Positions 24,171 through 32,060 of a stretch of DNA of 32,060 bases are shown piece by piece. The notes beneath the pieces were generated by a model. It was not told where the DNA came from, did no database searches, and was given only the letters and a program-made list of their open reading frames with translations. Location of the stretch: NCBI GenBank assembly GCA_019748215.1, contig JAIEPV010000170.1, positions 1 through 32,060 of the forward strand. Reading direction: 5' to 3'. The translations under genes were made by a program, and so were the position numbers. The stretch's first letter is position 1, and each line of letters begins with the position of its first letter. The stretch comes from Hyphomicrobium sp. (GTDB lineage Bacteria; Pseudomonadota; Alphaproteobacteria; Rhizobiales; Hyphomicrobiaceae).

Positions 24171-24806
24171 ATGAAATCGAACGCATTGAAGTCGATAAAG
24201 ATACCAACCGATTGGGCCGTGGAAACGGTTTTGCCAATCGAATTTCAGGGCCGTGAACTTGTGCTCGAAGCCCACGCTTTCCAAGGCGAGAGCGACGAAG
24301 AGCAGATCATGGTGCTGATCCACCGCGGCCCGGGCGCTGAGCCGGGAACCGTGCCCGTCGTTCGCGTCCACTCGGGCTGCGTGACGGGCGATATTTTTCA
24401 TTCGCTCCGCTGTGATTGCTATCAGCAACTCCAGGCGGCATTGAAGGTCATCACGCATGAGCCACTTGGTGCCATCGTGTATGTTCCATATCACGAGGGA
24501 CGCGGCATCGGCCTGTTCAAAAAAATCCAGGCGTATGCTCTCCAGGACGAGGGCTTGGACACGATCGAGGCGAATATTGGTGTCGGCGCGCCGATCGATA
24601 GCCGCGACTATCGCTTGGCGGCGCGCGTGCTGGTCGATCTCGGTATGAATGATATCAAACTGCTGTCAAACAACCCGGCGAAAGAGCATGCCCTCAAAGC
24701 TTTGGGTATTCGCATCGTCGAGCGCGTTCCGATCGTCATCCAGCCAAACAAATTCAATAGGCGCTACCTCGATACCAAACGCGCGCGCATGTCCCACAAA
24801 ATCTGA
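24171..24806 (+). CDS. ribA: GTP cyclohydrolase II, stand-alone
   Basis: This 211-residue enzyme opens GTP to 2,5-diamino-6-ribosylamino-4-pyrimidinone 5'-phosphate, formate and pyrophosphate. The zinc ligands are Cys70, Cys81 and Cys83 (SGCVTGDIFHSLRCDC), and EGRGIGLFKKIQAYALQDEGLDTIEAN and LLSNNPAK are conserved substrate-binding segments. The first zinc motif reads HSGC, where many RibA have HSEC, and CDCYQQL replaces CDCGxQL, so it may be a divergent paralogue. There is no RibB domain and no ribD-C-H cluster nearby. The frame is open to 24141; the ATG at 24171 follows GAGGA at 5 nt. No FMN riboswitch precedes it. It could serve riboflavin or another pyrimidine-derived pathway. Confidence 0.92.
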   Translation: MKSNALKSIKIPTDWAVETVLPIEFQGRELVLEAHAFQGESDEEQIMVLIHRGPGAEPGTVPVVRVHSGCVTGDIFHSLRCDCYQQLQAALKVITHEPLGAIVYVPYHEGRGIGLFKKIQAYALQDEGLDTIEANIGVGAPIDSRDYRLAARVLVDLGMNDIKLLSNNPAKEHALKALGIRIVERVPIVIQPNKFNRRYLDTKRARMSHKI

Positions 24807-24810
24807 GTGC

Positions 24811-24835
24811 GAGCCGAGGCGATGCGTCGCTCTCG
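24811..24835. terminator. GC-rich hairpin between convergent ribA and the exporter gene
   Basis: GCCGAGGCGA (24811-24820) pairs with TCGC and CTCGGC (24825-24835) with one bulged T and a 4-nt loop. There is no T-tract on either side, so if it ends transcription it is not a canonical factor-independent terminator. Confidence 0.35.
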
Positions 24836-24850
24836 GCACTGGGGAGTGTG

Positions 24851-26677
24851 CTATGTCGACTGTATCATATCCAATTGAGCCCTTGCATCGGCGTGCTCCG
24901 TCGTTTTTGGCACGGTGAAGCCGCCCTCGGCGACAAGTCGGGCAAATAGTCCGTCGCCTTCCGCAAGCGTGGCAAACGTGCCGCGTTCGACAATACGACC
25001 CTGATCGAGAACCAAAATCTGATCGGCATTGGCGACCGTCGATAGCCTGTGCGCGATGACAAAAGTCGTCCGCCCGTGGCGAAGCTTGTCGAGCGCGCGC
25101 TTGATTTTCGCTTCGGTCTCCGCATCGAGTGCGCTCGTCGCTTCGTCAAGAATGAGTACGGGTGCATCTTTCAATATCGCCCGCGCGATCGCGATACGCT
25201 GGCGCTCGCCGCCCGACAATGATGCGCCGCGTTCGCCGATAACGAATTGATAGCCGTCGGGTTTAAGCGTGATGAATTCGTGAGCTTCGGCGCGTCTTGC
25301 TGCCTGTTCGACGTCGGCGTCGGTTGCATCTGGTCGACCAATGCGGATGTTTTCGGCGATCGAGCGATTGAATAATCCCGCGTCCTGAAACACCACGGCA
25401 ATGGAGGCGCGAAGCGATTGCAGCGTGACATCTGCCAGGTCGCGACCATCGATTTTGATAGTGCCTCGATCGGGCGAGCGAAATCTCTGAAGTAAAGCTA
25501 TCGTCGTCGATTTTCCTGAGCCCGTCGGTCCGACGAGCGCGATCGTTTCGCCAGGTTTCGTTTCGAATGAAATGTCGAACACACCCTGCGGGCCGGAGCC
25601 ATATCGGTAACTGACATGTGAAAAATGAACATTGCCGACAATGGCCGGCAGCGCGCGCGCGTTGGCGTTGTCCACCACGGTCGACAACTGATCGGTGAGC
25701 GCGAACAAACTCCGCAACGTCGGCGCTTGCTGGTGAATGCGAACGGCAAAGCCCGACAATTGATCGAGCTTGCCGATCAACAACGTTGCGAAGGCGACGA
25801 AACTCACGATCTCACCGATCGTGAGCTCACCGCGCTGCTTTAAAATAGAACCGGCGATTAAGATGGCGACCATCGTTAGAGTCGCCGCTGCGCGTTGCAG
25901 CACAGCGAGAACGCCCCACCACGTCAGGACCGGAAACTGCGCGGAGAGCAACTTCTGCATTAATTCGCGCAAGGCTTGAGACTCAGCGTGAATGCGCCCG
26001 TAACTCTGCACCACGCTGACATTGCCGATCACATCGCCGACGCGACCGGATAGCGCTGATTCATAGCCCTCGACCGCAGCTTGGCCGGCGGACGTTCTCT
26101 GCATCACCAGCACGTTCATCAACGTATAAGCAGCCGCCAACGACAGCAAAATCTGGGCCATGTGGGCATTCATCGTCAGCGCAGTCGGGATCATCAGAAC
26201 AATGCCAACCAGCGCCGTCAGCTGATCGCGCATGGCTCCGAGCCAAAGCCAAAACAATGAACTGGTACCTGACAGTATTGTGCGGATGACCGAGCCTGAT
26301 CCGCGCTCGGCGTGATAGTTCTGTGGCAGCGCGATCGCTCCCTCGAAGACATGCGCCATGTGTCGAAGTTTTTGCCGGTGGGCGAGGCGATCGGCGTAAA
26401 CCGCGACCACGACTCCCGCCAGAATGCCAAACAATCCGAGTGCCGCCCAAACACCGATCAGCCAGGATGGATCATCACCCTTGGTCAGCGCGTCGACGAC
26501 ACGTCCAAACAGAACCGGTTCGGCCAGTTGAACACCGGCGATGAAAATTCCGGCCGCAGCAAGTGTGATCGCGAGATACTTTTCCGACGACAATAGGGCG
26601 AGTGACCGCTGGTAGATTTGCAGCAGATTGAGATCGCCGGCAGCGGGCGTTGCGCGTGTGGGCGTCTTCGTCAGCAT
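24851..26677 (-). CDS. ABC exporter, NdvA-like (beta-glucan export ATP-binding/permease)
   Basis: This 608-residue half-transporter has an N-terminal six-helix domain and a C-terminal ATPase. The membrane part carries the NdvA/ChvA-like EPVLFGRVVDAL, DRLAH and SNVSVLxSYxRI-type segments (GNVSVVQSYGRIHAES). The ATPase has Walker A GPTGSGKST, VFQDAGLFNRSIAENIR, signature LSGGERQRIAIARAILKDAPVLILDEATSALD and H-loop IAHRLS. I know NdvA as the cyclic beta-1,2-glucan exporter of rhizobia, and the match is closer than to MsbA, but no cyclic glucan synthase (ndvB) is in the window, so the substrate is uncertain. The frame extends to 26803; the ATG at 26677 matches family length. It lies downstream of the YfhO-like gene on the same strand with 94 nt between. 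Confidence 0.85.
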   Translation of the reverse strand: MLTKTPTRATPAAGDLNLLQIYQRSLALLSSEKYLAITLAAAGIFIAGVQLAEPVLFGRVVDALTKGDDPSWLIGVWAALGLFGILAGVVVAVYADRLAHRQKLRHMAHVFEGAIALPQNYHAERGSGSVIRTILSGTSSLFWLWLGAMRDQLTALVGIVLMIPTALTMNAHMAQILLSLAAAYTLMNVLVMQRTSAGQAAVEGYESALSGRVGDVIGNVSVVQSYGRIHAESQALRELMQKLLSAQFPVLTWWGVLAVLQRAAATLTMVAILIAGSILKQRGELTIGEIVSFVAFATLLIGKLDQLSGFAVRIHQQAPTLRSLFALTDQLSTVVDNANARALPAIVGNVHFSHVSYRYGSGPQGVFDISFETKPGETIALVGPTGSGKSTTIALLQRFRSPDRGTIKIDGRDLADVTLQSLRASIAVVFQDAGLFNRSIAENIRIGRPDATDADVEQAARRAEAHEFITLKPDGYQFVIGERGASLSGGERQRIAIARAILKDAPVLILDEATSALDAETEAKIKRALDKLRHGRTTFVIAHRLSTVANADQILVLDQGRIVERGTFATLAEGDGLFARLVAEGGFTVPKTTEHADARAQLDMIQST

Positions 26678-26771
26678 GGCTGTCGGATTATTCCCTTGAG
26701 ATCGAACATCGTGATCGGTTCTTGCCTGAGGGCCAGCGGCTTTGAAGTGGTCACGCTTGCGCCGAGCCCCG

Positions 26772-29120
26772 TTATTTGCTGCCGAAGACCTGCTGCAAGG
26801 CACCCCGTACAGGCTCGAATGTCATCGTAATGATGTGGCGGCCTGGCGGCACCGCGACGGCTCGGAAGAGCACGTTGGCCCGCTGTAGCTGCGTGTCGCC
26901 GCCATCGATGGCGGCAAACCACCAGGGTTGCCAGATATCGTGTAGCACCAGCCATCCGCCCTCCGGGCTGTTGGCTTCGAGCACGACGCGGGTGTTCGCG
27001 TAGCTGACGATGCGGGCTTCTCCCGCAGCGCGGCGGCCGCTCGGCGCGGCGTCCGCCAGCAGCACATCGGTGGCGAGATCGACGTTTGGCCAATGTCCCG
27101 ACCGCACAATGGCGTCAAAGTCGGCCGAATGCGCAGCGGTTGCAAAGACCACGCGCGGCATGGCTTGGCGGTTTTCGTAGATGTAGCCGCGCGACGTCCT
27201 GGCGACCAGATCGAGATCGCCTGGCTTTAGTTTTTTGTCGATCGTTTCAATCGGCTCGCTTGTCGCGATGTACCGAAGGCCGAGCTGATCGGCGAGTTGC
27301 GATCTGTAGGAGGGAAACAGCGGCGAGAAATTCTTTTGGCTCGCCAGCCCGACGTGATCGCCAGCGCCCGTCGCCCGAGAATAGTTTCCAAGCCGCAGTG
27401 GATTGTAGCCGAGCGTGTTTTCGAGGCGATGCGTCAGGCTGGCATTCGGCCAAATGAAACCGAAACCGACGATCTCGATACGGTCGCGACGCGTTTGCGT
27501 CGCGCCGTTCTTGGTCAATCGCTTAAGCGTTGCGATGGTGTCGTCGGTGCTCGCGGTATCGAGGATGCTATAGAGTTTAGGTGGCAGGCCCGTCGCTCCG
27601 CCCGGCCGGTTCGACCAAGCCAGATCACCGACCAATAGCGCGGCGATCAACGGCGCGACATAAATCGCCTGATCACTGGCAAATCGCTTCGCGGTCGCAA
27701 GCACCAAGGCTGCGGCGACAAATAGACCAAATGGAATGACGATCGCTGGCCAAGCGTCCGTCAGCATTTCAAAATGCAGCGCAAGTGCGATCATGGTCGA
27801 AAACACGTTTAAAATAATGGCGATCGTCGCGAGGATGTGCGCGCGCGAACGGATCACCGTTTCACCATCGTGGCGCAGAACTTTGTCGAGCATCAGCCCC
27901 GCTAGCACACTCCCTAAAAAGCCAATCAGAAAAACTGCATCTGCCGGGCGGCGATAGAGATCGATGCCGGGGATCAGCGCGTGAAAAAGTTGGAAAACCG
28001 GCGTGTACCAGCCAAGCGCGAACAGTGTAGCGGCGACGAGACTGGCCGAATAAACAAGGCAATCCCGCTTCCAGATGCGGCCGGAGACAGCGCCCAGGAT
28101 CAGCAGCAGTGCCGGTAGCGCCCCCATGTAAAGTTGGCCCATGTTTTGGGCGAGGTACAAGCCGGTGCCACTCCAAGACATACTTGGCGGCCCCCAGTAT
28201 CGCCCCGTCGCGCCGGACGAACCGAACACGTCGGGAGCGAAAAGCGTCAAGCCGAGCGCCGGATGAAGTGACCCTCGCCCGGCGGCCGCGACATCGATGG
28301 ATGGTCGATTGCTGTCGGCTGCCACCAATAGTGTCAGCATCAATGGAATGGCGATGATACATGCGCCGGTGAGCGTCGCGATGACGAGCGGCTTGAGTGT
28401 TGCAACAAACTCGGCTTTGGCATCGCGAGAGAGCAGCCAATGGTTCGCGACGTAGGCGATGAGGAAATAAACAGACAGCAGCGCGACCTGATCACGCCCC
28501 AAGACCAGACATGCCGCCGCGATGCCGGCGCCAATGGCATAGTAAACGGAGCGGCGGATGAGTGCTCTGTCGAGCATCAGCAGAACTATCGGCAGATAAG
28601 CGAGGCTCATCACTTGGCCGATATGTTGAATGCGCCATGCCATCGCCGCTCCGAATATGAAGCTCAGAGCGGCGAGCAGCGCGGCTACCGGTTGCACGCC
28701 CTTGTCGATCAGCCAGCGCAGCATGGCGGCGGCGCTCAGCAGCAAAAGCGCGAATACTGTAAGGTCGGCGGCGTAGGGTGTTGGCGCCGGATCCAGGTAG
28801 GCCAAAGCGACGAATGGCGGCGAAAAAATAAGTGATTGCGGATCGGCGATCTGCGGGTGACCGGAAAACACAAATGGCGCCCAAAATGGGCTGTCGCCGC
28901 TGGCAAAGTTCGCGGCCAAGAATTGCAGTTGCGGCAGGAAATGCGCTTTCGCGTCCCACGGTATGCTCACATGCCCTGACAGCCAAGGCCACGCGAGGAT
29001 GGCCCAGCCGATAAACAGCAGGGCGAACGCGGAACTAATTTCGCGGCCCCGCGTCCACCTTAGTCCAGAAAGGCTGTTGCCTTGTTCCAGCCCGGCGAAC
29101 CGACTATCAGTTGCGGACAT
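26772..29120 (-). CDS. Large YfhO-like membrane glycan protein
   Basis: This 782-residue protein has at least twelve hydrophobic helices followed by a soluble C-terminal region of about 230 residues. The N-terminal loop WDAKAHFLPQLQFLAANFASGDSPFWAPFVFSGHP and YRRPADAVFLIGFLGS fit the YfhO / GT-C glycosyltransferase-like family. The C-terminal part, with GGWLVLHDIWQPWWFAAIDG and VAVPPGRHIITMTFEP, is the beta-rich tail seen in YfhO proteins. Such proteins take sugars from polyprenyl-phosphate carriers to modify lipids or cell-wall polymers, but a donor or acceptor cannot be named. The frame is open to 29426; ATG 29120 follows CAGG at 6 nt. It is divergent from the RibD_C gene and probably co-transcribed with the NdvA-like exporter. 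Confidence 0.72.
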   Translation of the reverse strand: MSATDSRFAGLEQGNSLSGLRWTRGREISSAFALLFIGWAILAWPWLSGHVSIPWDAKAHFLPQLQFLAANFASGDSPFWAPFVFSGHPQIADPQSLIFSPPFVALAYLDPAPTPYAADLTVFALLLLSAAAMLRWLIDKGVQPVAALLAALSFIFGAAMAWRIQHIGQVMSLAYLPIVLLMLDRALIRRSVYYAIGAGIAAACLVLGRDQVALLSVYFLIAYVANHWLLSRDAKAEFVATLKPLVIATLTGACIIAIPLMLTLLVAADSNRPSIDVAAAGRGSLHPALGLTLFAPDVFGSSGATGRYWGPPSMSWSGTGLYLAQNMGQLYMGALPALLLILGAVSGRIWKRDCLVYSASLVAATLFALGWYTPVFQLFHALIPGIDLYRRPADAVFLIGFLGSVLAGLMLDKVLRHDGETVIRSRAHILATIAIILNVFSTMIALALHFEMLTDAWPAIVIPFGLFVAAALVLATAKRFASDQAIYVAPLIAALLVGDLAWSNRPGGATGLPPKLYSILDTASTDDTIATLKRLTKNGATQTRRDRIEIVGFGFIWPNASLTHRLENTLGYNPLRLGNYSRATGAGDHVGLASQKNFSPLFPSYRSQLADQLGLRYIATSEPIETIDKKLKPGDLDLVARTSRGYIYENRQAMPRVVFATAAHSADFDAIVRSGHWPNVDLATDVLLADAAPSGRRAAGEARIVSYANTRVVLEANSPEGGWLVLHDIWQPWWFAAIDGGDTQLQRANVLFRAVAVPPGRHIITMTFEPVRGALQQVFGSK

Positions 29121-29223
29121 TGAAACCTGTCTTGGTGTCGGCGGCGAATGGCTCGTAATTCTACGATCAAGCGACGCGGTTATGGCTGCTGCATCAAAAA
29201 ACTTCAAGATCATCGGACCGCGC

Positions 29224-29985
29224 ATGCCGTCGCCGATTAACCAGGCCGCAGCCACCAACTCGGAGCGACGAGAGGCTGTGCTTCGCGTCACGCCGCCAAC
29301 CGCGATGGACAGCATTTTCGCACCCATCCGCGATGCGCCACCCGACCGTTCATTTGTCGTGGCGCAGCTTGGACAATCACTTGATGGCCGTATTGCGACC
29401 CCTACAGGCGCATCACGGTGGATCAATGGCAGCGGCGCCCTCGATCATCTGCACCGGCTGCGCGCGCATGTTGACGCAGTCGTCGTCGGCATCGGTACGA
29501 TAGTGGCAGACGACCCGTTATTGACCGTGCGCCGTGTCGAAGGCCGCCATCCGGTCCGCGTTGTGATCGATCCGAACCGCCGTTTGACGGCTCATGCGCG
29601 CTGCCTATCGTCCGGCGACGCGCGTTGCATCGTCGTTAGGACCAATGCGGGAGCGGCACCCAGTGGCGCCGAGGCACTCGTGCTTGATCGTCATGGCGAT
29701 GACATCGCGCCGGGCGATATTCTGTCAGCCCTGTTTCAATTGGGCCTTAAAAAAATACTCATCGAAGGCGGCGCTTCAACGGTGTCGAAATTTATCAATG
29801 CCGGTGCCGTCGACCGCCTTCATGTGCTTGTTGCCCCTGTTATCCTCGGTTCGGGCATCAATGGGTTATCATTGAAGCCGATCTCGGAGCTGACGGAAGC
29901 CCATCGGCCGGTGACGCGCGTTCATATTCTTGACGAGGGTGATGTGTTGTTCGATTGTGATCTTCGTCGAACGTCGGAAGGATAA
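29224..29985 (+). CDS. RibD C-terminal reductase-like protein, stand-alone
   Basis: This 253-residue protein is the dihydrofolate-reductase-like RibD_C domain without the N-terminal deaminase. Diagnostic segments are VAQLGQSLDGRIATPTGASRWINGSG, HLHRLRAHVDAVVVGIGTIVADDPLLTVR, PVRVVIDPNRRL, and LKKILIEGGASTVSKFINAGAVDRL. It should reduce a ribosylaminopyrimidine or a similar substrate with NADPH. Codons upstream of 29224 are open to 28963 but lie over the YfhO-like gene; I use ATG 29224 (GGA at 6 nt), and ATG 29305 would also keep the domain. Only 6 nt separate it from cybB. Its relation to the ribA gene at 24171 is discussed in the findings. Confidence 0.86.
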   Translation: MPSPINQAAATNSERREAVLRVTPPTAMDSIFAPIRDAPPDRSFVVAQLGQSLDGRIATPTGASRWINGSGALDHLHRLRAHVDAVVVGIGTIVADDPLLTVRRVEGRHPVRVVIDPNRRLTAHARCLSSGDARCIVVRTNAGAAPSGAEALVLDRHGDDIAPGDILSALFQLGLKKILIEGGASTVSKFINAGAVDRLHVLVAPVILGSGINGLSLKPISELTEAHRPVTRVHILDEGDVLFDCDLRRTSEG

Positions 29986-29991
29986 CTGCCA

Positions 29992-30591
29992 ATGGCCCGC
30001 GATCGTGACTATGACATCCCCGTCTACACGTCTGCAGCACGGAAATTTCACTGGACCACTGTGGTGCTGCTTTTGGCGCAGTTTCCGATTGGTCTTTACA
30101 TGACCTATCGCGGCAGCGAGATGGAATACGTCAATGAAGCGGGTGAGACAAAGGTTGGTCTGTGGGACGCGACGACCGGATTTCTCTATGACGCCCACAA
30201 GACCATCGGCGTCATCGTTCTCTTATTGATCGCTGCGCGGTTGATTTACCGTCTGACGAAAGGCGCGCCACCGTCGGACCGCTCGCTTCCGCCGGCTTTG
30301 ATCGGGGTGAGCCATCTCACTCACTGGCTCATGTATCTGCTGCTGATCGCCATCCCCGTCGTCGGTTACGTCGGAGCGTCGTACTATGGTGCGCTGAGCC
30401 CGTTCGGCATTCCCCTGCCGGTCGTCACAGCCAAAGATGAGAAATTCGCCGAGCAAGTGTTCGAGGTGCATGAACTCCTGGCATTTGCATTGCTGGCACT
30501 CGTTGCGGTCCACATCGGCGCCGCCCTATACCACCGGTTCGTGCGCAAGGATCGCGTGGTCGAGCGGATGCTGCCCAAGAAAATCGTTTAA
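29992..30591 (+). CDS. Cytochrome b561 (prokaryotic type)
   Basis: This 199-residue di-heme b membrane protein has four helices with heme-ligand histidines placed as in CybB: FHWTTVVLL in helix 1, AHKTIGVIV in helix 2, and VHELLAF and VHIGAALYHRF at the end. It should transfer electrons between the quinone pool or a periplasmic donor and an acceptor such as superoxide or a partner enzyme. The insertion EYVNEAGETKVGLWDATTG between helices 1 and 2 is typical of this family. AGGA precedes the ATG, and it is 6 nt after the RibD_C gene, so the two are an operon. Confidence 0.92.
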   Translation: MARDRDYDIPVYTSAARKFHWTTVVLLLAQFPIGLYMTYRGSEMEYVNEAGETKVGLWDATTGFLYDAHKTIGVIVLLLIAARLIYRLTKGAPPSDRSLPPALIGVSHLTHWLMYLLLIAIPVVGYVGASYYGALSPFGIPLPVVTAKDEKFAEQVFEVHELLAFALLALVAVHIGAALYHRFVRKDRVVERMLPKKIV

Positions 30592-30612
30592 GCCTGTCAG
30601 GGCTGCCGCTAT

Positions 30613-30643
30613 TGCCGTGCGGATATCTTAAAAGCGCACGGCA
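30613..30643. terminator. Inverted repeat across convergent gene ends
   Basis: Nine-base perfect arms TGCCGTGCG (30613-30621) and CGCACGGCA (30635-30643) enclose 13 nt that contain the TAA stop of the methyltransferase gene (30628-30630). The right arm is coding for its last residues. There is no T-tract; it may act as a bidirectional end signal for cybB and the methyltransferase. Confidence 0.45.
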
Positions 30644-31515
30644 GTCGTCGGTATGGCGCAGACGTCCAAGTGTCCGGTTTCCGCGGCGGTGCGTTGGACT
30701 TTGACCCAATTCTCGATGGTTTTTGCGTCCACGAGGCCGGTTTCTGCCGCGGCCATGGCGTGGCCGCGCACCATTTCATCAATCAGCATACGGTCGTTTC
30801 TGCCAAGCCGCCAAGGGCTTTCGCCTTCAGTGATTAGATATCCGCTGAGGCGGAATTCTTCGGCCAGAATAGACGCTGCCAGCGGGCCGGCCGCAGGGCC
30901 AAAGCCCTTGTCGCCCATCTGGTGTTGCTGGAAAGCGCTTTGAATTTGATTGTCGGCGGGGCGATGCGGCGACCACCGCTGCACGCCGTTGCATGTCATG
31001 ACGGTGTAGAAAGTCGCGCCCGCTTTGGTAACGCAGCGCGCCAGCGCGCGAATGAAGTCTTCGGAGACAAGATCGAAAAGCGCCGATGCCGTGACCAGAT
31101 CCACCGGTTCGCTCAAGGCAGTTTCAAGCCCTCGCGCGAGATCAAGTTCGCGAAACCGGACAGTGATGGTCGAAGAGCCTTTGGTGAGTTTGAGCGCGTC
31201 AGGCAGGTCACCAACGCCCGCAGTCGGTGTTTGCGCCGGGTCAACCAGTTCGGCGCGATCAGCCCACGCCGTCAATTCACGCTGGGCGGTCGCGAGTAAC
31301 GCACGATCATGATCGACCAATGTCCATGACTGGCGGGCGGGCAGCAACTGTGCCGTCGCGCGCAAATTGGAGCCGGTGCCGCAGCCAAGATCGACGACGC
31401 TGGCAGAATCGCGAAGTGCAAAGCGTGCTGAGACGACATCTGCGACGTCGCGATTGCGGGCGCGGACATCGGCCGATTCTCGGAGCTTCAACCAATCGGG
31501 CGAAAAGTCGTTCAT
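30628..31515 (-). CDS. SAM-dependent methyltransferase, class I
   Basis: This 295-residue enzyme has motif I VVDLGCGTGSNLRAT at about residues 40-54 and the acidic LVDHD after strand 2. The family is class I, but the substrate is not recognisable. DLVTASALFDLVSEDFIRAL and TFYTVMTCNGVQRWSPHRPADN are conserved-looking segments around the substrate pocket. The start ATG at 31515 overlaps the TGA of the upstream GT4 glycosyltransferase by four bases (ATGA), so the two are translated together and likely act on the same product. It converges on cytochrome b561 through an inverted repeat. Confidence 0.88.
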   Translation of the reverse strand: MNDFSPDWLKLRESADVRARNRDVADVVSARFALRDSASVVDLGCGTGSNLRATAQLLPARQSWTLVDHDRALLATAQRELTAWADRAELVDPAQTPTAGVGDLPDALKLTKGSSTITVRFRELDLARGLETALSEPVDLVTASALFDLVSEDFIRALARCVTKAGATFYTVMTCNGVQRWSPHRPADNQIQSAFQQHQMGDKGFGPAAGPLAASILAEEFRLSGYLITEGESPWRLGRNDRMLIDEMVRGHAMAAAETGLVDAKTIENWVKVQRTAAETGHLDVCAIPTTAVRF

Positions 31516-32060
31516 GGCCGCAAACCTAGAATGACCGCTGCAACGCGTCGCGCCGTTTCTTGCCACGTCGGCAATGTCCGGCCGGCTTCCCAAGCCGCGT
31601 CGGCAAGCGAATCGCGAAGCTTTTTGTCGGTCAGAGCCCGGCGCAACGCCGTGGTCAGCTCTGCCACATTGCCACTCTCGACGTGCAAAGCGGCGGCTTT
31701 GCCAGCGGTATCGCTAGCAGCCCCTCCCGTGGCGGTGACGATTGGCAATCCACGTGCCATCGCTTCGGCGAGCACCATGCCGTAGCCCTCAAATAGTGAT
31801 GATGACACAAACAGGTCGGCGCTTTCATAGAAGCGTTCGAGGGTCGCTGGCACGACTTTGCCGGCTAGCGTCACCCGATGCTGTAGATCATGCGCATCGA
31901 TCGTCGCTTGCAGCGCTTCGACGGCGGCGGGATGGCGGTCGAGGGCGCCGGCGATTGTCAGCCGCCAATCGAGATCGACAAGCGGTGCCAAAGCTTCGAC
32001 GAGCAAATCGTAGCCTTTACGCGGCAATACCGCGCCGACGGCCAAAATGGTCAGCGGCGA
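31512..32060 (-). CDS. GT4 glycosyltransferase, 5' part beyond the window
   Basis: This is the C-terminal 182 codons of a GT-B fold glycosyltransferase; the frame stays open to the right edge (LTILAVGAVLPRKGYDLLVEAL), so the N-terminal acceptor-binding half is outside. The donor-binding domain carries the E-x7-E motif in SSLFEGYGMVLAEAMARGLPIV, typical of family GT4. It transfers a sugar from a nucleotide donor. It overlaps the methyltransferase by four bases and probably shares its substrate. Confidence 0.9.
   Translation of the reverse strand, partial: SPLTILAVGAVLPRKGYDLLVEALAPLVDLDWRLTIAGALDRHPAAVEALQATIDAHDLQHRVTLAGKVVPATLERFYESADLFVSSSLFEGYGMVLAEAMARGLPIVTATGGAASDTAGKAAALHVESGNVAELTTALRRALTDKKLRDSLADAAWEAGRTLPTWQETARRVAAVILGLRP

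Noticed and set aside
1-32060. CRISPR arrays, tRNA/rRNA genes, insertion sequences, prophage
   Set aside because: I saw no regularly spaced repeats, cloverleaf-like sequences, transposase motifs or phage genes. A covariance-model scan would be needed to exclude small RNAs.

Overview
The window looks like a chromosomal stretch from an alphaproteobacterium, most likely of the Hyphomicrobiales (Rhizobiales) and probably one that uses methylated amines. The support is the gene content: a trimethylamine / TMAO / dimethylamine degradation operon, a DUF2842 gene next to a COX15-type heme A synthase (ctaA), an N-extended uS9 in rplM-rpsI, a type-2 argC, and an NdvA-type glucan exporter. Base composition is moderately GC-rich and even. 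I see no insertion sequences, tRNA or rRNA genes, phage genes or CRISPR arrays. The species cannot be named from this sequence alone.

Region by region. 1-5667 (minus strand) is a five-gene methylamine operon: a DmmA-family subunit, an FMN/2Fe-2S reductase and a heme-dependent N-demethylase (DUF3445) that together form a dimethylamine monooxygenase, followed by tmm (trimethylamine monooxygenase) and the first 499 codons of tdm (TMAO demethylase), which runs off the left edge. 5996-7741 is an APC-family permease with its own terminator, directly upstream. 8431-12380 holds a secreted SH3 protein, a MoxY/MoxX-like two-component system and two small proteins. 12457-15492 is an exopolysaccharide pair, a WcaJ-type phosphoglycosyltransferase and a degenerate CpsD/Wzc-like membrane protein, divergently arranged. 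15676-20520 is housekeeping: DUF2842, ctaA, a MAPEG protein, argC, a TerC-type membrane protein, rpsI and rplM. 20904-23796 has a secreted hypothetical protein, an enoyl-CoA hydratase-like protein, a CoA-binding protein and a MraY/WecA-type sugar-phosphate transferase. 24171-32060 has a stand-alone GTP cyclohydrolase II, an NdvA-like exporter, a large YfhO-like membrane protein, a stand-alone RibD C-terminal reductase, cytochrome b561, a SAM methyltransferase and the C-terminal part of a GT4 glycosyltransferase.

How the genes work together. In the methylamine operon Tmm oxidises trimethylamine to TMAO, Tdm splits TMAO to dimethylamine and formaldehyde, and the DUF3445 monooxygenase with its reductase converts dimethylamine to methylamine and formaldehyde. 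The permease may bring in the amine or a related compound. The two-component system resembles regulators of C1 metabolism and could respond to the released C1 units, though that is inference. WcaJ-like, NdvA-like, MraY/WecA-like, YfhO-like and GT4 proteins point to surface glycan synthesis. The isolated RibA and RibD_C proteins, near a methyltransferase and a glycosyltransferase, may belong to a specialised pyrimidine or pteridine pathway rather than bulk riboflavin synthesis.

Regulatory structure that can be read directly includes: a strong factor-independent terminator after the permease, another after rpsI, two dyads in the methylamine operon leader, a pair of near-identical palindromes upstream of the permease, an inverted repeat between tmm and tdm, and a 16-bp tandem repeat that covers the stop codon of the enoyl-CoA hydratase-like gene.
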